Assembly: GCA_047967505.1 (NCBI GenBank)
Contig: CM106539.1
Reading direction: 5' to 3' (one strand)
Length of the DNA stretch: 64,000 bases
Source of the DNA: Dipteris shenzhenensis
Lineage: Eukaryota; Polypodiophyta; Polypodiopsida; Gleicheniales
Part shown: piece after piece, positions 41,488 through 52,039 of the stretch
Position numbering within the stretch: position 1 is the stretch's first letter
Layout: every line of letters begins with the position of its first letter
The notes under the pieces: model-generated
Databases searched by the model: none
What the model saw: the letters and a program-made list of their open reading frames with translations, nothing else
What the model was told of the DNA's origin: nothing
Program-made: the position numbers and the translations under genes

Positions 41488-41987
41488 TGAAAAAATGCAC
41501 AAATAGTTCAAAAGGGAGGGCCATCAGGTTCGAAGACACCAATACCCTTGGAATGAGCATATGAAACCATAAAGTGATGAATCAAATCCATAAATTAGCC
41601 CTCTATTTTAACTTAATTTTCCTACCAGTGGCACAATCACAGAAATTATCATTTTGCCTTTGAACACAAACATTAGCCACACAAGACCACGATGCACATA
41701 TTTACTTGAAGGAAATAACTTGGTCTTTGGATGTACAAAGGTCGTTATAATGTAGCTAGTATGACGATCCTCTTTCAAGCATCTTAGATGTAAGAAGAAC
41801 TTGGCAGCTCTTTGACTTTACTGCCCCTGCTGCTGCCCTCTCCTGCCCACTTCATTTCTACCAAACTTTTCCCCCTCTCCTCTTGTGCCCTTTATATCCC
41901 ACCCTACTTTTTCCCTTCCCCTCTGTTTCCTTTTTCTTTTAACTGAGTTTTGACTGCATGAGCATTTTTCGCCTGTTTGTGTGTCAA
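41488..41987. other. Non-coding flank shared in part with UBA copy 1
   Basis: Blocks at 41,545-41,770 resemble 6,535-6,690, extending the duplication upstream of exon 1. From about 41,830 it is C/T-rich and leads into LINE B2. Confidence 0.42.
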
Positions 41988-42001
41988 ACAGTACATTTGC
42001 T

Positions 42002-42540
42002 GGCTGCTCCTCCCCGACCTGTGCTGCTCCCCTCCCTCTCCTCAGCCGTACGGCCCTCCCTCTCCTCTCGACTCAGCTCCTCCCCTCTGCCAGCCCTCTC
42101 CTCCCTCTCCCGTACCCCTTCAGCCTCTCCTCTGAGCCCCACTGCCCTCCTCTCACCTCTCCACCTAGCCCCTCCGCCTACCCCCTAGCCTCTCCACCCT
42201 CTCTCCTAAGCCCTCCCTCCCTCTCCGCCTACCCTCTACACCCTCTCTTCTCTCCGCCCTCACTCCCTAGCCCCTCCACCTACCCCCTTCCCTCTCCGCC
42301 CTACCCTCCTAACTCCCTCTCCCTCTCCCTCTCTCGGCTGCCTCCTCCTCTCACCTCGCCCCTGCTGCCCCCTCTCCTAGCCTCTCTCCCCCCCTCAGTC
42401 TCCTTTATCCCCCACTCTCCCCTTAGCCCTCACCCTCCCCTCCCTCAGCCCCCCCCCCCCCTACTCTTCCTTCATCCTCTTTCTATCCTCCTTCATCCTC
42501 ATCCTAGCCTTTCCTAGCAGCATTTTTTTGGTCGGATGGA
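42002..42540 (+). promoter_or_regulatory. LINE B2 pyrimidine-rich 5' UTR
   Basis: About 500 bases of C/T-rich irregular ctcc/ccct units end in the family leader ttttttggtcggatggag at about 42,524-42,541. Equivalent leaders occur in B1, B3 and B5. Promoter function is inferred from LINE biology, not demonstrated. Confidence 0.68.
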
Positions 42541-42575
42541 GCTTTTATGTGTTCGAGTCGGCCTTCACACCTTGA

Positions 42576-43436
42576 TTGATGATGGCCCAGCCTTCAACTA
42601 ATCCTCGCCCGCTTCCACCGGCCGCAAAAACCATCACTTTCTCAAAAGACGAGCTGCAGCAACTCAAAAAATATATAGAGCAAGAGAGCTTGACATTGCT
42701 CTTTGCTCGCATCCATGGGTCCCACCCTTCCAGCTTACAAGCCAATGACTGGATGCTCGCCGCTCTACTTGGAGACCTCGCAGGGCACCTCATAGATCTT
42801 CATCTACTTGGGCGAGGTTTCTTCCAGATTGTTGTTGACTCCTCGGAGGTAGAAGGTACAGGCTTCAGGCTAGCCCGTTAGCACTGAGCTCCAAGAAAAA
42901 AAAAATTTACCCCTTTTTCATTGGAATTTGATCCTATCGAGGAGGACAGCCGGATGACATCACTCTTCATCAGATTTCCCGACCTTCCTTAGGTGTACCA
43001 TCGACTTCTACATTCCATTGGAGCCGCCTTTGGGGTGGTTACTGAGATCCCCCCTCTCTCTGAGATGCCTTCTTCAGCAGCAGAGACAATCTGGTCCGAT
43101 GGGATACCGCGTGATAGGGTCATTGTCTCTGACCCTAACATCTCGGATAACCACATTATGCTTCAACGTCCAGATGGCTCCTTCTTCAGACAGAGAGTCA
43201 AGATTACAAGGAGACAAGATCGGTATAGGATTGGTAGGACCCTTGGGCACTTTGCCAAAGATTGCCCAAGGAAAAAGAAAAGACCTAAAAGATCCACGGG
43301 TGCGCCTCATAGCTTCACCCAACCTAGACCTTCCTCACGCCCAGCTCCTACTACTTCACGAGCTCCTAGACCTTCGACTTCGCAATCAGGACTGTCAGAC
43401 TCTCGTCCTAGTACTTCTACAGTGCGGACAACATAG
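42576..43436 (+). pseudogene. LINE B2 ORF1, zinc knuckle degraded
   Basis: The frame 42,576-42,881 (MMAQPSTNPRPLPPAAKTIT, LLGRGFFQIVVDSSEVEG) and, after a shift and stop, 42,993-43,436 (MYHRLLHSIGAAFGVVTEIP, NISDNHIMLQRPDGSFFRQR) align with the intact B5 ORF1. The knuckle position reads YRIGRTLGHFAKDC. The first two cysteines are replaced by Tyr and Gly, while the His and last Cys remain. RNA binding would be impaired. The Ser/Thr/Pro tail runs to 43,436. Confidence 0.82.
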
Positions 43437-43469
43437 TCAACACATCTTGTTTCAGTTGTCCCCTGTTGG

Positions 43470-44100
43470 GTGCCTGTCAGAGTTGGGAAGCCAGCTCCAC
43501 CTCAGGCTACCACTGATGGGACCGCGGACCCATCTCTTCAAGCAAGAGACATTCATGTCCTGGTTCCATGTGCAGATGAGACTGCTCCTACCCCTTCACA
43601 TATTCATGTGCAAGAGCGCTCACCTAGGAAAAACCTGTCGCCAGAGACGCGTGCCTTACTTGAGAACAATGCCAAAGTCATGGCCGAGGTCATGCAGATT
43701 CATGTCGAGGACATGCAGCACCATGCCGAGTTATTGTAGCACCCCCTTCCTTCTCTTGCACGGCTGTCTACACCTGACAGAGGTAAGGGGGCTATTGATT
43801 CCACTCCTTCCGCAGGGCTCCTTCGCACTCATGCGCCAAAGGTACTTCGCAGGAATTCATTTTCAGTTCTGGCAGACTTGGCTAAGTGTGAGGCAAAGGA
43901 GGAGTTTGTACCCTCTACGCTCGGGGAACACATCTTTCAGACATCCGTGGACAGAGTTTCCTCCTCATCAGTTGTGGGTGTGCTATCCCCAGTTGACTTC
44001 CCTCCACTTGATAGGAGGAACTTTTCACAGGAGAGGGCTTTCTCTGCTACCAGGTCAGGTAGGATCTTCCATCCGACCTCCTCCTCTCGTAGATGAGGAT
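43470..44100 (+). pseudogene. LINE B2 ORF1 tail
   Basis: Frames 43,470-43,739 (DIHVLVPCADETAPTPSHIH, MAEVMQIHVEDMQHHAELL) and 43,878-44,096 (STLGEHIFQTSVDRVSSSSV, SPVDFPPLDRRNF) match B1 and B5. Low complexity. Frameshifts around 43,740 and 43,880 break it. Confidence 0.7.
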
Positions 44101-44188
44101 TGTCAGTTGGACAATTCAAGTGTACCTCCCCACCGCCGTAGGCAGCTGATTTGTAACCAAAATTCATCAAGGTGTTACTGGGGGTCCC

Positions 44189-44965
44189 ATGGACATTCTG
44201 ATGATTCAGGAACATAAATTGGATGTCAAGAATTATGCCAAGTCGGGTAAGCTTCTTTCAGGCCATACTTTTTGGTCACCCGCCTTGGGCACCAAGGGAG
44301 GCACTTGCATCTCTGTTTCTTTTTCTATACTCCCCTTAGTGATTGGACACGGGATCATAGTCCCTTCCAAAGCTCAATGGATCATACTTCTGATTGGTGG
44401 GCATAAGGTTGGTCTTTTAAACCTTTATGCACCCAATTCTAGAGGGGATCATGTTCTTTTTTGGAAGGAACTGCTCTCTTGGTCACATATTGCAGATGCT
44501 TGGATTATAGGGGGTGATTCCAACATGGTTGAAATGCTCTCAAACACAAGGGGTGGTAGGGAAGGTGGTATTCACTCCCTAGAGAGAGCAGTGTGGGATG
44601 CCATCCTTTTTCAATACACTGGCAGGGATGCTTGGCACGATGATGCTTTTCACACTCGGCCACATTCTCTCATGTTTTCTTGGTTGTACAGGAGATTGCA
44701 GATGCCTATACATGCATGGATTGACAGATTTTATGTGGATGATTGGGCTCTTGATAGTGGTGGTACCGTTTGCATTACAGCTCGGGTGTCCACTTCGAAT
44801 CATTTTCCAGAGGTTCTGATGGTCTCAGATCCTCATGTGAGGGGCCGCTCTGCCAGTGCTAGGATTCCAGATACCTTTTATGCAGAGGAGGGCCTTACAG
44901 AGATGCAAGATGGGCAGCTTTCTCCTTCAGACTCAAGAGGGGTGAGATCCTCAGGCATGAGATAG
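44189..44965 (+). CDS. LINE B2 APE-type endonuclease (258 codons open)
   Basis: An uninterrupted frame starts MDILMIQEHKLDVKNYAK and includes FWSPALGTKGGTCIS, LLNLYAPNSRGD, WIIGGDSNMVEM, YVDDWALDSGGTVC and STSNHFPEVLMVSDPH. The usual GGDFNM is GGDSNM. The usual SDHFP is SNHFP, so the catalytic Asp of the last motif is an Asn. The fold looks complete but nicking activity is doubtful. This is the cleanest view of the family B endonuclease because it has the single copies of the segments duplicated in B1. Confidence 0.85.
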   Translation: MDILMIQEHKLDVKNYAKSGKLLSGHTFWSPALGTKGGTCISVSFSILPLVIGHGIIVPSKAQWIILLIGGHKVGLLNLYAPNSRGDHVLFWKELLSWSHIADAWIIGGDSNMVEMLSNTRGGREGGIHSLERAVWDAILFQYTGRDAWHDDAFHTRPHSLMFSWLYRRLQMPIHAWIDRFYVDDWALDSGGTVCITARVSTSNHFPEVLMVSDPHVRGRSASARIPDTFYAEEGLTEMQDGQLSPSDSRGVRSSGMR

Positions 44966-45092
44966 GTATCCGCCAACAGTTGGTTGCCCTCCAGAGGGAG
45001 GAGCAGAAGAGGCCTACAGATGCTTGGATTCATGAGCGCCTTGCTGCAGCAAGGCCTCAGCATGCAGTAACGTTTAGATCAGAGAGCAGAGT

Positions 45093-46096
45093 ATGCCTTT
45101 CATGCCAGAGAGTCATTTTAGACTCAGACGGAGGGTAGGGTCAACAAGCAGTTCTTCTCTACTCTTGGTCCCAGACATAGTAGGGAGAGCGTCTCACAGC
45201 TTGTTGACTCAGGCGAGCTTGTTGACTCAGGTGGACTTCTTCAGACACATTCAGATGCCATCTTGCAGGTTGCCACCAATTTCTATGCCTCCCTTCTTAC
45301 AGCAGATCCTGACAGATGATGCTAGACTGGTTATTTGGCGACACTTACCTGGGTTAGTGGCAGGGGATATGACTGTCTCACTTGATGCACCCTTCACCAA
45401 CGTAGAGTTCAAGACTGCTCTCTTTGCCCTTCACAAGGGCAAGTGTCGTGGTTCAAATGGACTTACCCCCTTATTTTTTATTACTTTTTGGGATCAGATT
45501 GGGAATGACATTACCTTAGTCCTACAAGGTGTATGGGACTCGGGTGAGATGCCTGACTCACTTACGGAGGGCCTCATTCACTTGATTCCGAAAGGGGTTG
45601 CAAGAATTTAGTGTCTCAGTGGAGAACGATGACCTTGCTGGGTACCTTGTATAAAATCCTAGCTAAAACTATCAGCCTACGTGCTCAGCCTTTTCTTCCA
45701 CATCTTATACATGATACGCAGACGGGTTTCGTGCATGGCAAGAGCATCTTTGATAATATCTTCTCATTTTGAGAGGCTTCGAATTGGGCCATGCATAATG
45801 GCCACACGTTGGCCATTCTACTCTTGGACTTTGAGAAAGCTTATGACAGGGTAGACTGGGGCTTTGTGGAAAGGACACTTACTCGCTTTGGTTTCTCAAA
45901 TGCATGGATCAGAGGGGTACCATCCCTCTACAGATCGCTCCTTGCGCTTGGGTCTTGGAGGCTCTGGCTATATGGTGGTTTCCCTATTAGGTTCTTGCAA
46001 TGGGACCCAGGGGAGTGGGAATGGATTGATGAGGGGCACCGAGAGAAGAGCTTCCCCTTCTTTCTCTATACAGTTAGAAATGCCCGAAGGTTTTAG
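45093..46096 (+). pseudogene. LINE B2 RT with internal deletion fused to the C-terminal region
   Basis: The frame 45,093-45,611 carries QLLTDDARLVIWRHLPGLVA-type sequence and FKTALFALHKGKCRGSNGLT, then EGLIHLIPKG. After a shift come QTGFVHGKSIFDNIFSF and the frame 45,791-46,096 with LAILLLDFEKAYDRVDWGFV (motif A intact). At about 45,935 the sequence jumps to LALGSWRLWLYGGFPIRFLQ of the post-RT region while staying in frame. Motifs B to E are missing, so no polymerase can be made. Confidence 0.88.
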
Positions 46097-46962
46097 CTCA
46101 ACGGTAAAGGCTGGAGGCCCTCCAGAGCGCCACTTTGGGATAGTTTTCAGATTTCCGCAGTTGTGCGGAAAAACTTCTGGCGTAGGCTCTGAAAATCCCT
46201 CAGGAATAGAAAGATCACTCTTTTCTTTTGGCTTTCTATTCATGGAGGTATTGCAGTGAACCTATGGAGATCCAGGTTCGGGGCTGATCCTACTTGTCCT
46301 CGTTGTCACATTGCAATTGAGTCAGTACAGCATTGCCTTTGGGAGTGCAGATAGGCGAGGACGATCTGGAAAGGTGTTGCTAGGATTTTCAGTATCTTTC
46401 ATACAGCACCTTTCTGTATGACCTGGGGTTCACTGGCTTGGTTATCTCTTACTGGACCTCAAGTGTTTTTCGAGGGACATGATCCAGATCCAGCTCTCAT
46501 TGTACCACGACACTCAATGGAGACTTGTTCCCTCCAGGATGTTCCCTTCACTCCTTTCAGAGCTGCTCATGCCTCAGTAGACACGTCTTGGGAGATTCTG
46601 GCTAGCATTGCAGCTTGGCATATTTGGAGAGCCAGGTATACAGAGACAATGGAGGGTATCCAGGTTCACCCTTCCCAGGCTATGGCCAATATTTGGACCG
46701 ACACAGTACACACTCTAATGGCCATATGGGTGAGCATGCAAGGATCCTCCACAGCAGCCACTGCCAACTTTTTTTAGAGTTTGGAGAGGATCTCCTTTGT
46801 TCTCTGAGTCTCCCTCAAGGTTGAGATGGCATCTTCAGACTCTGCCTTGGTTTTTTATTAGCACATTTTGAGATGTTTTTCCCTCATGCATTGCATGATG
46901 TACTCCCGCATTTGAGCTTGCTCTCGCGGTTTTCATTCATACTTAATGAAGTAATTTTCTTG
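46097..46962 (+). pseudogene. LINE B2 C-terminal region and 3' UTR
   Basis: The C-terminal finger region (ADPTCPRCHIAIESVQHCLW) lies at about 46,285-46,350. It is followed by the SVDTSWEILASIAAWHIWRA block (46,418-46,777). The 3' UTR has catgcattgcatgatgta and taatgaagtaattttcttg before the poly-A. The finger and SWEIL blocks are conserved among all B copies that retain a 3' end. Confidence 0.82.
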
Positions 46963-46989
46963 AAAAAAAAAAAAAGCAATACATCTGCT

Positions 46990-47484
46990 CACCCTAGCTC
47001 TTCCCCCCCACCCCTTCCTATCTTGCTTCATCTCAGCCCTTCATCGCTTTCTCTTTATACTTCTCTTGCCTTTTGATTTACTTCCTGCTCAATTTTTCCT
47101 TGATTTACCTCATCTTTCTTCTATCGGTGTGGTTTTGAAATTTTTGTTCATCGCCTTGTACTGTGCACCCTAGTTTTTTCTCAATTTTCTCTTTCCTCTT
47201 TCAGCAAGTGCACCATGCAATGTCGGTCTTCATTGCTAGGCTCATTTCTGATTTCAGGACAGAACTTCAACATAGCAGCCACTTCCATAAATGGTCTTCT
47301 GAGTAGACTATAGGGCTTTGTCTCTAGGCTGGCACCCCTTCAGCTAACTACTCTCAGCAGTGCATCTCAATCCTGGCCCCTAAGTTTCTTTTAATTTGCA
47401 ACTCAACTCAACATAGCACCTCTGAACTAGCACATGCAAGACAAGCTCCTGCTTATGATCTCATGGATATACAGTTTCTGGCCC
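46990..47484. other. Unclassified T/C-rich non-coding stretch
   Basis: No gene or element boundary is recognised between B2 and the inverted B7. It is T/C-rich at the left end. It may be the right-hand flank of the B2 insertion site. Confidence 0.5.
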
Positions 47485-48385
47485 CCCCAATGAAAAGACT
47501 TCTATAAGTATGAAAGAAACCCCAGATCAAAGCTGATGGCAGAAATACATCATGCAAGGCGTGAGAAACAAAACACCCTAAGTGGGCAAAAAACATGCTC
47601 ATCAAACAGAGCAAGAAAAGCATCAAAGTTGAGAATGAAAATGCCACCTCAACCTGTGGTGGACTCCAAGAAAAATGGGGAGCCACTCCACTCCCTGATG
47701 AAACTTGTTCTCCTGGCAGAAGCCACTAGGGAAGACCCTTGCATGTTCTTACCCAAATGGCCATCAAAGTGTGTACAGTATCTAGAAGCCGTCCAAAACC
47801 TCTCATATGCCACGCTGAAATGCTTGCCAAAATCTCCTTAAAGTATCCACCATGGAATGAGCAGGTCTATAAGTAAAGTCAGAAACATTATCCAAAGAGC
47901 TGACCCAACTACATGTCGTCGAGCCAAAAGATCCAGGAAGAGTCATGCCTCATATAAAGGACCTACGCCCCGCAAGAGAGCTGAACCCCAGGTCATGAAG
48001 AAGGGAGAAGAAACAAAAGTGCTCAAAAGCCTAGCAATCCTCTTCCAGATGATCCTCACCTATCTGCAATCCCCTGGACAATGTTGAATAGACTCCTCAA
48101 TAGAAAGGCAATGAGGGCAAGTGGACCTCCATTGTTTCACTGCGATCCCCTCGTAAAATGAAAACCAAAAGAAGAGTGATTTTTCTATTCATGAGGATTT
48201 CCAGAGGCTCTTCCAAAAGGATCTCTGCTGGTCAGCAGAAATCTGAAAATTCTCCCAATGAGGAGCTCTAGTGGGCTTCCAACCTCTAAGGCTGAGCTGA
48301 AATTTATTGGCATTATTGACCATATAGCGAAGAAGGGGAGGCCTTCTCTCGGTGCCCTGCATCAACCATTCCCACTTCCCATGGT
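47485..48385 (-). mobile_element. LINE B7, minus-strand 3' end
   Basis: Reverse-complement similarity to B1 and B3 begins at GHREK-KASPSSLYG near 48,375. It passes through the zinc-finger CPHCLSIEESIQHC and a decayed equivalent of the SWEIL block near 47,900. It ends in the 3' UTR with catgatgtatttc, followed by a G run (reverse complement of ggccccccc) near 47,480. 5'-truncated. Decayed. Confidence 0.8.
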
Positions 48386-49480
48386 CATGAGTACATCACG
48401 GAGATACTTCTTGCAGTATGCTACTTTCCTACAAAGACCTCACATTTTGCCAAGGAGCTTCAAGAGAAAGAAGAGGCATCTCCATACCCTGTCTTATACC
48501 AAGATATCATTAACTTTTCCAGTTGCGGGGAAGTTCTCCTTCTCGAAGACCTCAATGCTAAGACTGCTGAAAGCTAGGTACCGATCATTGACTTTCAGTG
48601 TGACTCGATTATGTTGCCTATTATTGATTTATATGAGGCAGGTATCTCTGGAGTATCCATAGATCGACAATCCCGAATCCCCTCATATGCCATGGCTTCA
48701 ATTTTTCAGGTATAATAAAAACCCGCAAGAGCTAGCTCAGAGTAGAAATACATCATGCATGGCATGAACAAAAGACCACCCGGGATGGGTCAAGAGCAAA
48801 TCTCAATACAATCTGGAAAGAGACCACTGAAGAGGCTGAAAATGCCACCTTGGCCCTACAATAGACTCTGAGAAGAAGGGAGAGCCCCTCCATTCCCTAA
48901 GAAAAATATCCTCCTGGCAAAGGCTGCCCGAGAGGAACCCTGCATGGTCGCCCAATTGGCCATCAAAGTATGTAAGGTATCACTCCATATAGTGGCCATG
49001 GTATGAAAGGGATGGACCTGCTGAGATCCATAAATGTCTCTATGCACCTAACTATCTAGATATGCCATGCTGCAATACTAGCCGAATCTCCTACCATCCC
49101 CATAAGCAAGTACAGCTCTGAAAGGAGACAAAAGAGCAGTATTCAACTAAGTGTCATCGAACCAAGATAGCCCAAGAAGAGTCATGCCTCTCATAGAAGA
49201 CTTAAGGCCTCGAAAGAGAAATCCAAGCCACTGAACCCCATGGATGCCTTCATTGATATGGGCAGGATGCAAGACTTGATCATATACAATGGTCTGAAGA
49301 GATGGCCATCTTTCGGCGGGCCCACTTGTTTTCCACACAAAGGAGGGACTAGCATAGTTGACTATCTCATGGGATCCCCTACCTTCGCCTCTCACATCAC
49401 AGACTTCTCTATTCCTCCCTCCCCCCCCTTAAGCTGATCATACATACCTTTTCTTTAGCTTATCGATCACAATATCTGAA
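48386..49480 (+). mobile_element. LINE C5, endonuclease fragment split by a nested LINE B
   Basis: Left part 48,386-48,712 has SSCGEVLLLEDLNAKTAES (GDFNAR motif degraded) and IMLPIIDLYEAGISG. The right part 49,228-49,480 resumes with MGRMQDLIIYNGLKRWPSFG and SIVDYLMGSPTFASHITDF. The intervening 515 bases are a minus-strand LINE B (B8). The two C parts are adjacent in the family order, so B8 inserted into C5. Confidence 0.83.
48713..49227 (-). mobile_element. LINE B8, minus-strand 3' fragment nested in C5
   Basis: The plus-strand read (ataaaaacccgcaagagc, then tacatcatgcatggcatg) is the reverse complement of the family B 3' end. The 5' limit lies near 49,200. Similar words border it (atggcttcaattt left, atggatgccttcatt right). 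They may be a diverged target duplication, although the repeated ATG-rich protein context makes this uncertain. Confidence 0.75.
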
Positions 49481-49654
49481 ACTCCATCAACTTGCATAAT
49501 TCACAAGTCATCAATGATTCACAATGCCACTCTAGTATCTCGATTTAGGAGACCAACCTCATACTTAATGTTGGAAGCTCAAGCAAGTGAAGGAAAGCAA
49601 CGATGTGGCTAAGAGAGAGCTCAAATTGAAGAGGAGAGAACGAAAGAAAGAAAA
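49481..49654. other. Unclassified short stretch
   Basis: It lies between C5 and the poly-A end of C4. It includes ttaagctgatcatacatacctttt-type continuation of C5 at its left and repeated aagaaag near its right end. No gene was seen. Confidence 0.4.
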
Positions 49655-49853
49655 AAAGTTTATTAAAGTCTTCGGAAGACCGATGGGTCTATGAGACTGT
49701 GAAAATCCTAATACGACGAGCTATGGTAGTGGAGCTACTAAACGAACGTCCATACCAATGCAAAAAATGCAGAATGGCAGTACTAAGTCTTAAGTACAAC
49801 ATAATCTCAGCATCATCATCAATATCATCATCATCCCCAGCAACAGCAAGATA

Positions 49854-50560
49854 TCAAGATGGATGAGGCAGTGGAGGCATGAAGTCGGCAATAGAGTGCT
49901 GTCGGCCACTCAGAGGTGCGGTTCTGGCACGTCTCCTGGTCGTAGCTCTGCGTCTAACCAGGGCTACTATGACCCCCATCAGTCGGGCTCCAACTCTAAA
50001 TAAGGAGGGGATATCTCCAAGTGTGATCTGTGTGTCGACCCTCTGTCTCAGTTGTCGGGTCACGGGTTGTCGAGGCCTCGTCTCGTTGGGGTCCATGTGA
50101 CCTAGCTGAAAGAACTTTGTGATAGAGCTCTGAGAGGGATCAACCGAGGAAGAAATCTGCTCCTGTCTCCATGCTCGGAGTATCCTCTAGCGGTGTCTAA
50201 GTGCCTCATGAATGAAACCTGCCAAACACCGTTGGTCTGGGTAGGAGAGGAAATGGGCTAAACTCCCATAACTATCTCTTAAGAGGCAGTGGAAACATCC
50301 TCGAATCTCATAGTACACATGACACCTGAAGATGAAATGCTCCTCTGTCTCAACCTCTTGTATGTCACATAGTGTGCATATGCGCCGCTCCCTGGGTAGT
50401 CGCTCTGCTCTGCCGCTCTCGATGTGAAGTCTGTATGAAGAGACCCGGAACTGCCCAAGAGAGATACTCGTCGAGTGGGATAGGTGAATCTGTGTCTATC
50501 CTGGTGGGTCAATGAAACCCTCCGCTGTGATATGTAAGAAGTGATCTCTGTAGAAGCTAA
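49854..50560 (-). pseudogene. LINE C4 C-terminal zinc-finger region
   Basis: Frames 50,279-50,512 and 49,854-50,096 together give the C-terminal finger: ERRICTLCDIQEVETEEHF, IFRCHVYYEIRGCFHC. A basic tail follows (RRRATTRRRARTAP). Frame shifts around 50,280 and 50,120 disrupt it. The same finger appears in C1 (about 15,530). Confidence 0.75.
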
Positions 50561-50852
50561 GCTTCATTGGGAGTTCACTCGGTTCCAACCAGGTTCGAAA
50601 AGTATGTAGCTATAGTAGATCCTCACGGATAACCTCGTTGACCTCGTGTGATAAGAGGGGAGAGAACGGAGCATCCATGCTATACTGAAAGAGAGGTAGT
50701 CTATCCATGTGGAGCCCCTGTTGCTCAAACCATCTCTCTGTACATGCATACCAGCATCTCTAATCTCCTTCTGCTGCAAGTGCCATAGAAGAGGATAGAG
50801 CTATCCATGGTAGCCTGCTACATCCCGAGGTATAATCCCCATATTCCCTAAC

Positions 50853-51185
50853 TCAGTACAGATATGTGATGACCTGAAATGCAGCATCTAGCTGTGAAGG
50901 GGGTGACCCAAACTCAGCCTGAATGATCTGGTGAGGAACGAATGACTTACCACGAATCATTCGTGATAGCATGAGAACCTGTAGCCGCTCCACATGGACC
51001 CACTCTGTATCTGACAAGTCTAGCCCCCAACAAGGACTGCCGTACATCCCCGCTGGACGAGCCAAGGAGTCAAAAAGCAATCCCTTGGTGCGTGGATCCT
51101 GAAAGTGTGAGCGGAAGCACTGCCTCTCTAGCCTGGCCAATGAGGCATACCCTCTACTCAAGTGTGCCAGCATCGTGGGTCTCAT
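50853..51185 (-). pseudogene. LINE C4 post-RT region (110 codons)
   Basis: The open frame carries MLAHLSRGYASLARLERQCF, SHFQDPRTKGLLFDSLARPA, GMYGSPCWGLDL and RMIRGKSFVPHQIIQAEFGS. It is colinear with C3 (28,858-29,169). It is out of frame with the RT, so the product is broken. Confidence 0.82.
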
Positions 51186-51249
51186 AGTGAAGCTCGGTCC
51201 GAAGAAGATAACCCCAAGATAAGTATATGATGAAACTATCTCAACAGAT

Positions 51250-52039
51250 GCCTCTCTAGCAAATGTGAACTACTCCTGACACATGATGGCTTGAGATGTA
51301 TTGAAGATCATGACCTTGGTTTTACCCAAGTTGACCTTCAAATTATGAGACTCACAAAAGGACTGTAGTGCGTCTAGGTGTCTCTGAAGCCCCTCTACTG
51401 AGAAAGACAAGAGATCCACGTCATCTGCATAGAGCAAAATCTGGATCAGCGTGTCCGCAAGAGAGCAACCTACACCCCCCTATGTCTGCATCACTGTCTC
51501 AGCTCGTCAATGTAGAGGCCAAACCAAGTAGGCGACAAAGGACACCCTTGTTTGATCCCGATGGTACTCATGATCCCGTCTGTCCACCCGGATCCTACCC
51601 GAACTCTGCCAGAAACTCTCTCGTAAAGTGCCATGACAGCCCAAATGATCTCCTGGTCATAACCCAAGTCCTGTAGGCGCCGTATGAGGCGGGCTCTCGG
51701 GACTGTGTCAAATGCCTTGCGAAAATCCACAAAGCAACAATAAACCCTCTGCTTCCGTGACCTCGCCTCCTCGATGATACATCTGAGCGTCAAAATGTGG
51801 TCCATGGTTCCATGATCACGCCGGAATCTGGCCTGCCCTGCTGTTCTGAGTCCTCGACACTCTGCAAGTTTGCTAACCTCGGAGTCAAGTACTGATGCAT
51901 AAATCTTGGACATGACATGCCCAATCATAATGGTCCTGTAGTTCTTCGGGCTCATGGGATCCCCTGCCTTGTGGATGGGTGAGATAGTGTTAATGGTCCA
52001 AGTGTGTGCATATTGCACAAGTGATTTTTGGCAAAGCAA
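51250..52039 (-). pseudogene. LINE C4 reverse transcriptase
   Basis: The 182-codon frame (52,039-51,491) includes INTISPIHKAGDPMSPKNYR, MIGHVMSKIYASVLDSEVSK, RQRVYCCFVDFRKAFDTVPR (motif A, Asp present) and STIGIKQGCPLSPTWFGLYI. A shift follows, and the YADD motif is then reached in another frame (about 51,440-51,428). This is the most complete family C RT N-terminal half, and it shows what is missing in C3. The first residues (MLCQKSLVQYA) are flank, not LINE. Confidence 0.87.

Larger units (their letters stand above)
41988..46989 (+). mobile_element. LINE B2, near full-length but with an RT deletion
   Basis: The order is a C/T-rich 5' UTR, ORF1 with degraded knuckle, ORF1 tail, endonuclease, RT first half, C-terminal region, 3' UTR and poly-A (46,963-46,975). 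Candidate target duplications acagtacatttgct (41,988-42,001) and gcaatacatctgct (46,976-46,989) agree at 11 of 14 positions. At about 45,935 the RT block VPSLYRS is joined to LALGSWRLWLYGG, removing about 1.45 kb (RT motifs B to E and part of the following region). The copy is inactive. Confidence 0.9.
49655..52015 (-). mobile_element. LINE C4, minus-strand copy (RT to 3' end)
   Basis: Reading right to left: RT start (WTINTISPIHKAGDPMS at about 52,010), a 182-codon RT frame, LLYADDVDLLS (about 51,440), VNLGKTKVMIFNTSQ, and a post-RT frame of 110 codons. The finger ICTLCDIQEVETEEHFIFRC lies at about 50,370-50,310, followed by a Arg-rich tail to 49,860 and a 3' UTR ending in a run of T on the plus strand read as poly-A near 49,655. 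The 5' side is truncated. It is the best source for the 3' end of family C. Confidence 0.87.

Noticed and set aside
51368-51676. 102-codon plus-strand frame
   Set aside because: It is antisense to the LINE C4 RT on the minus strand and has no domain.
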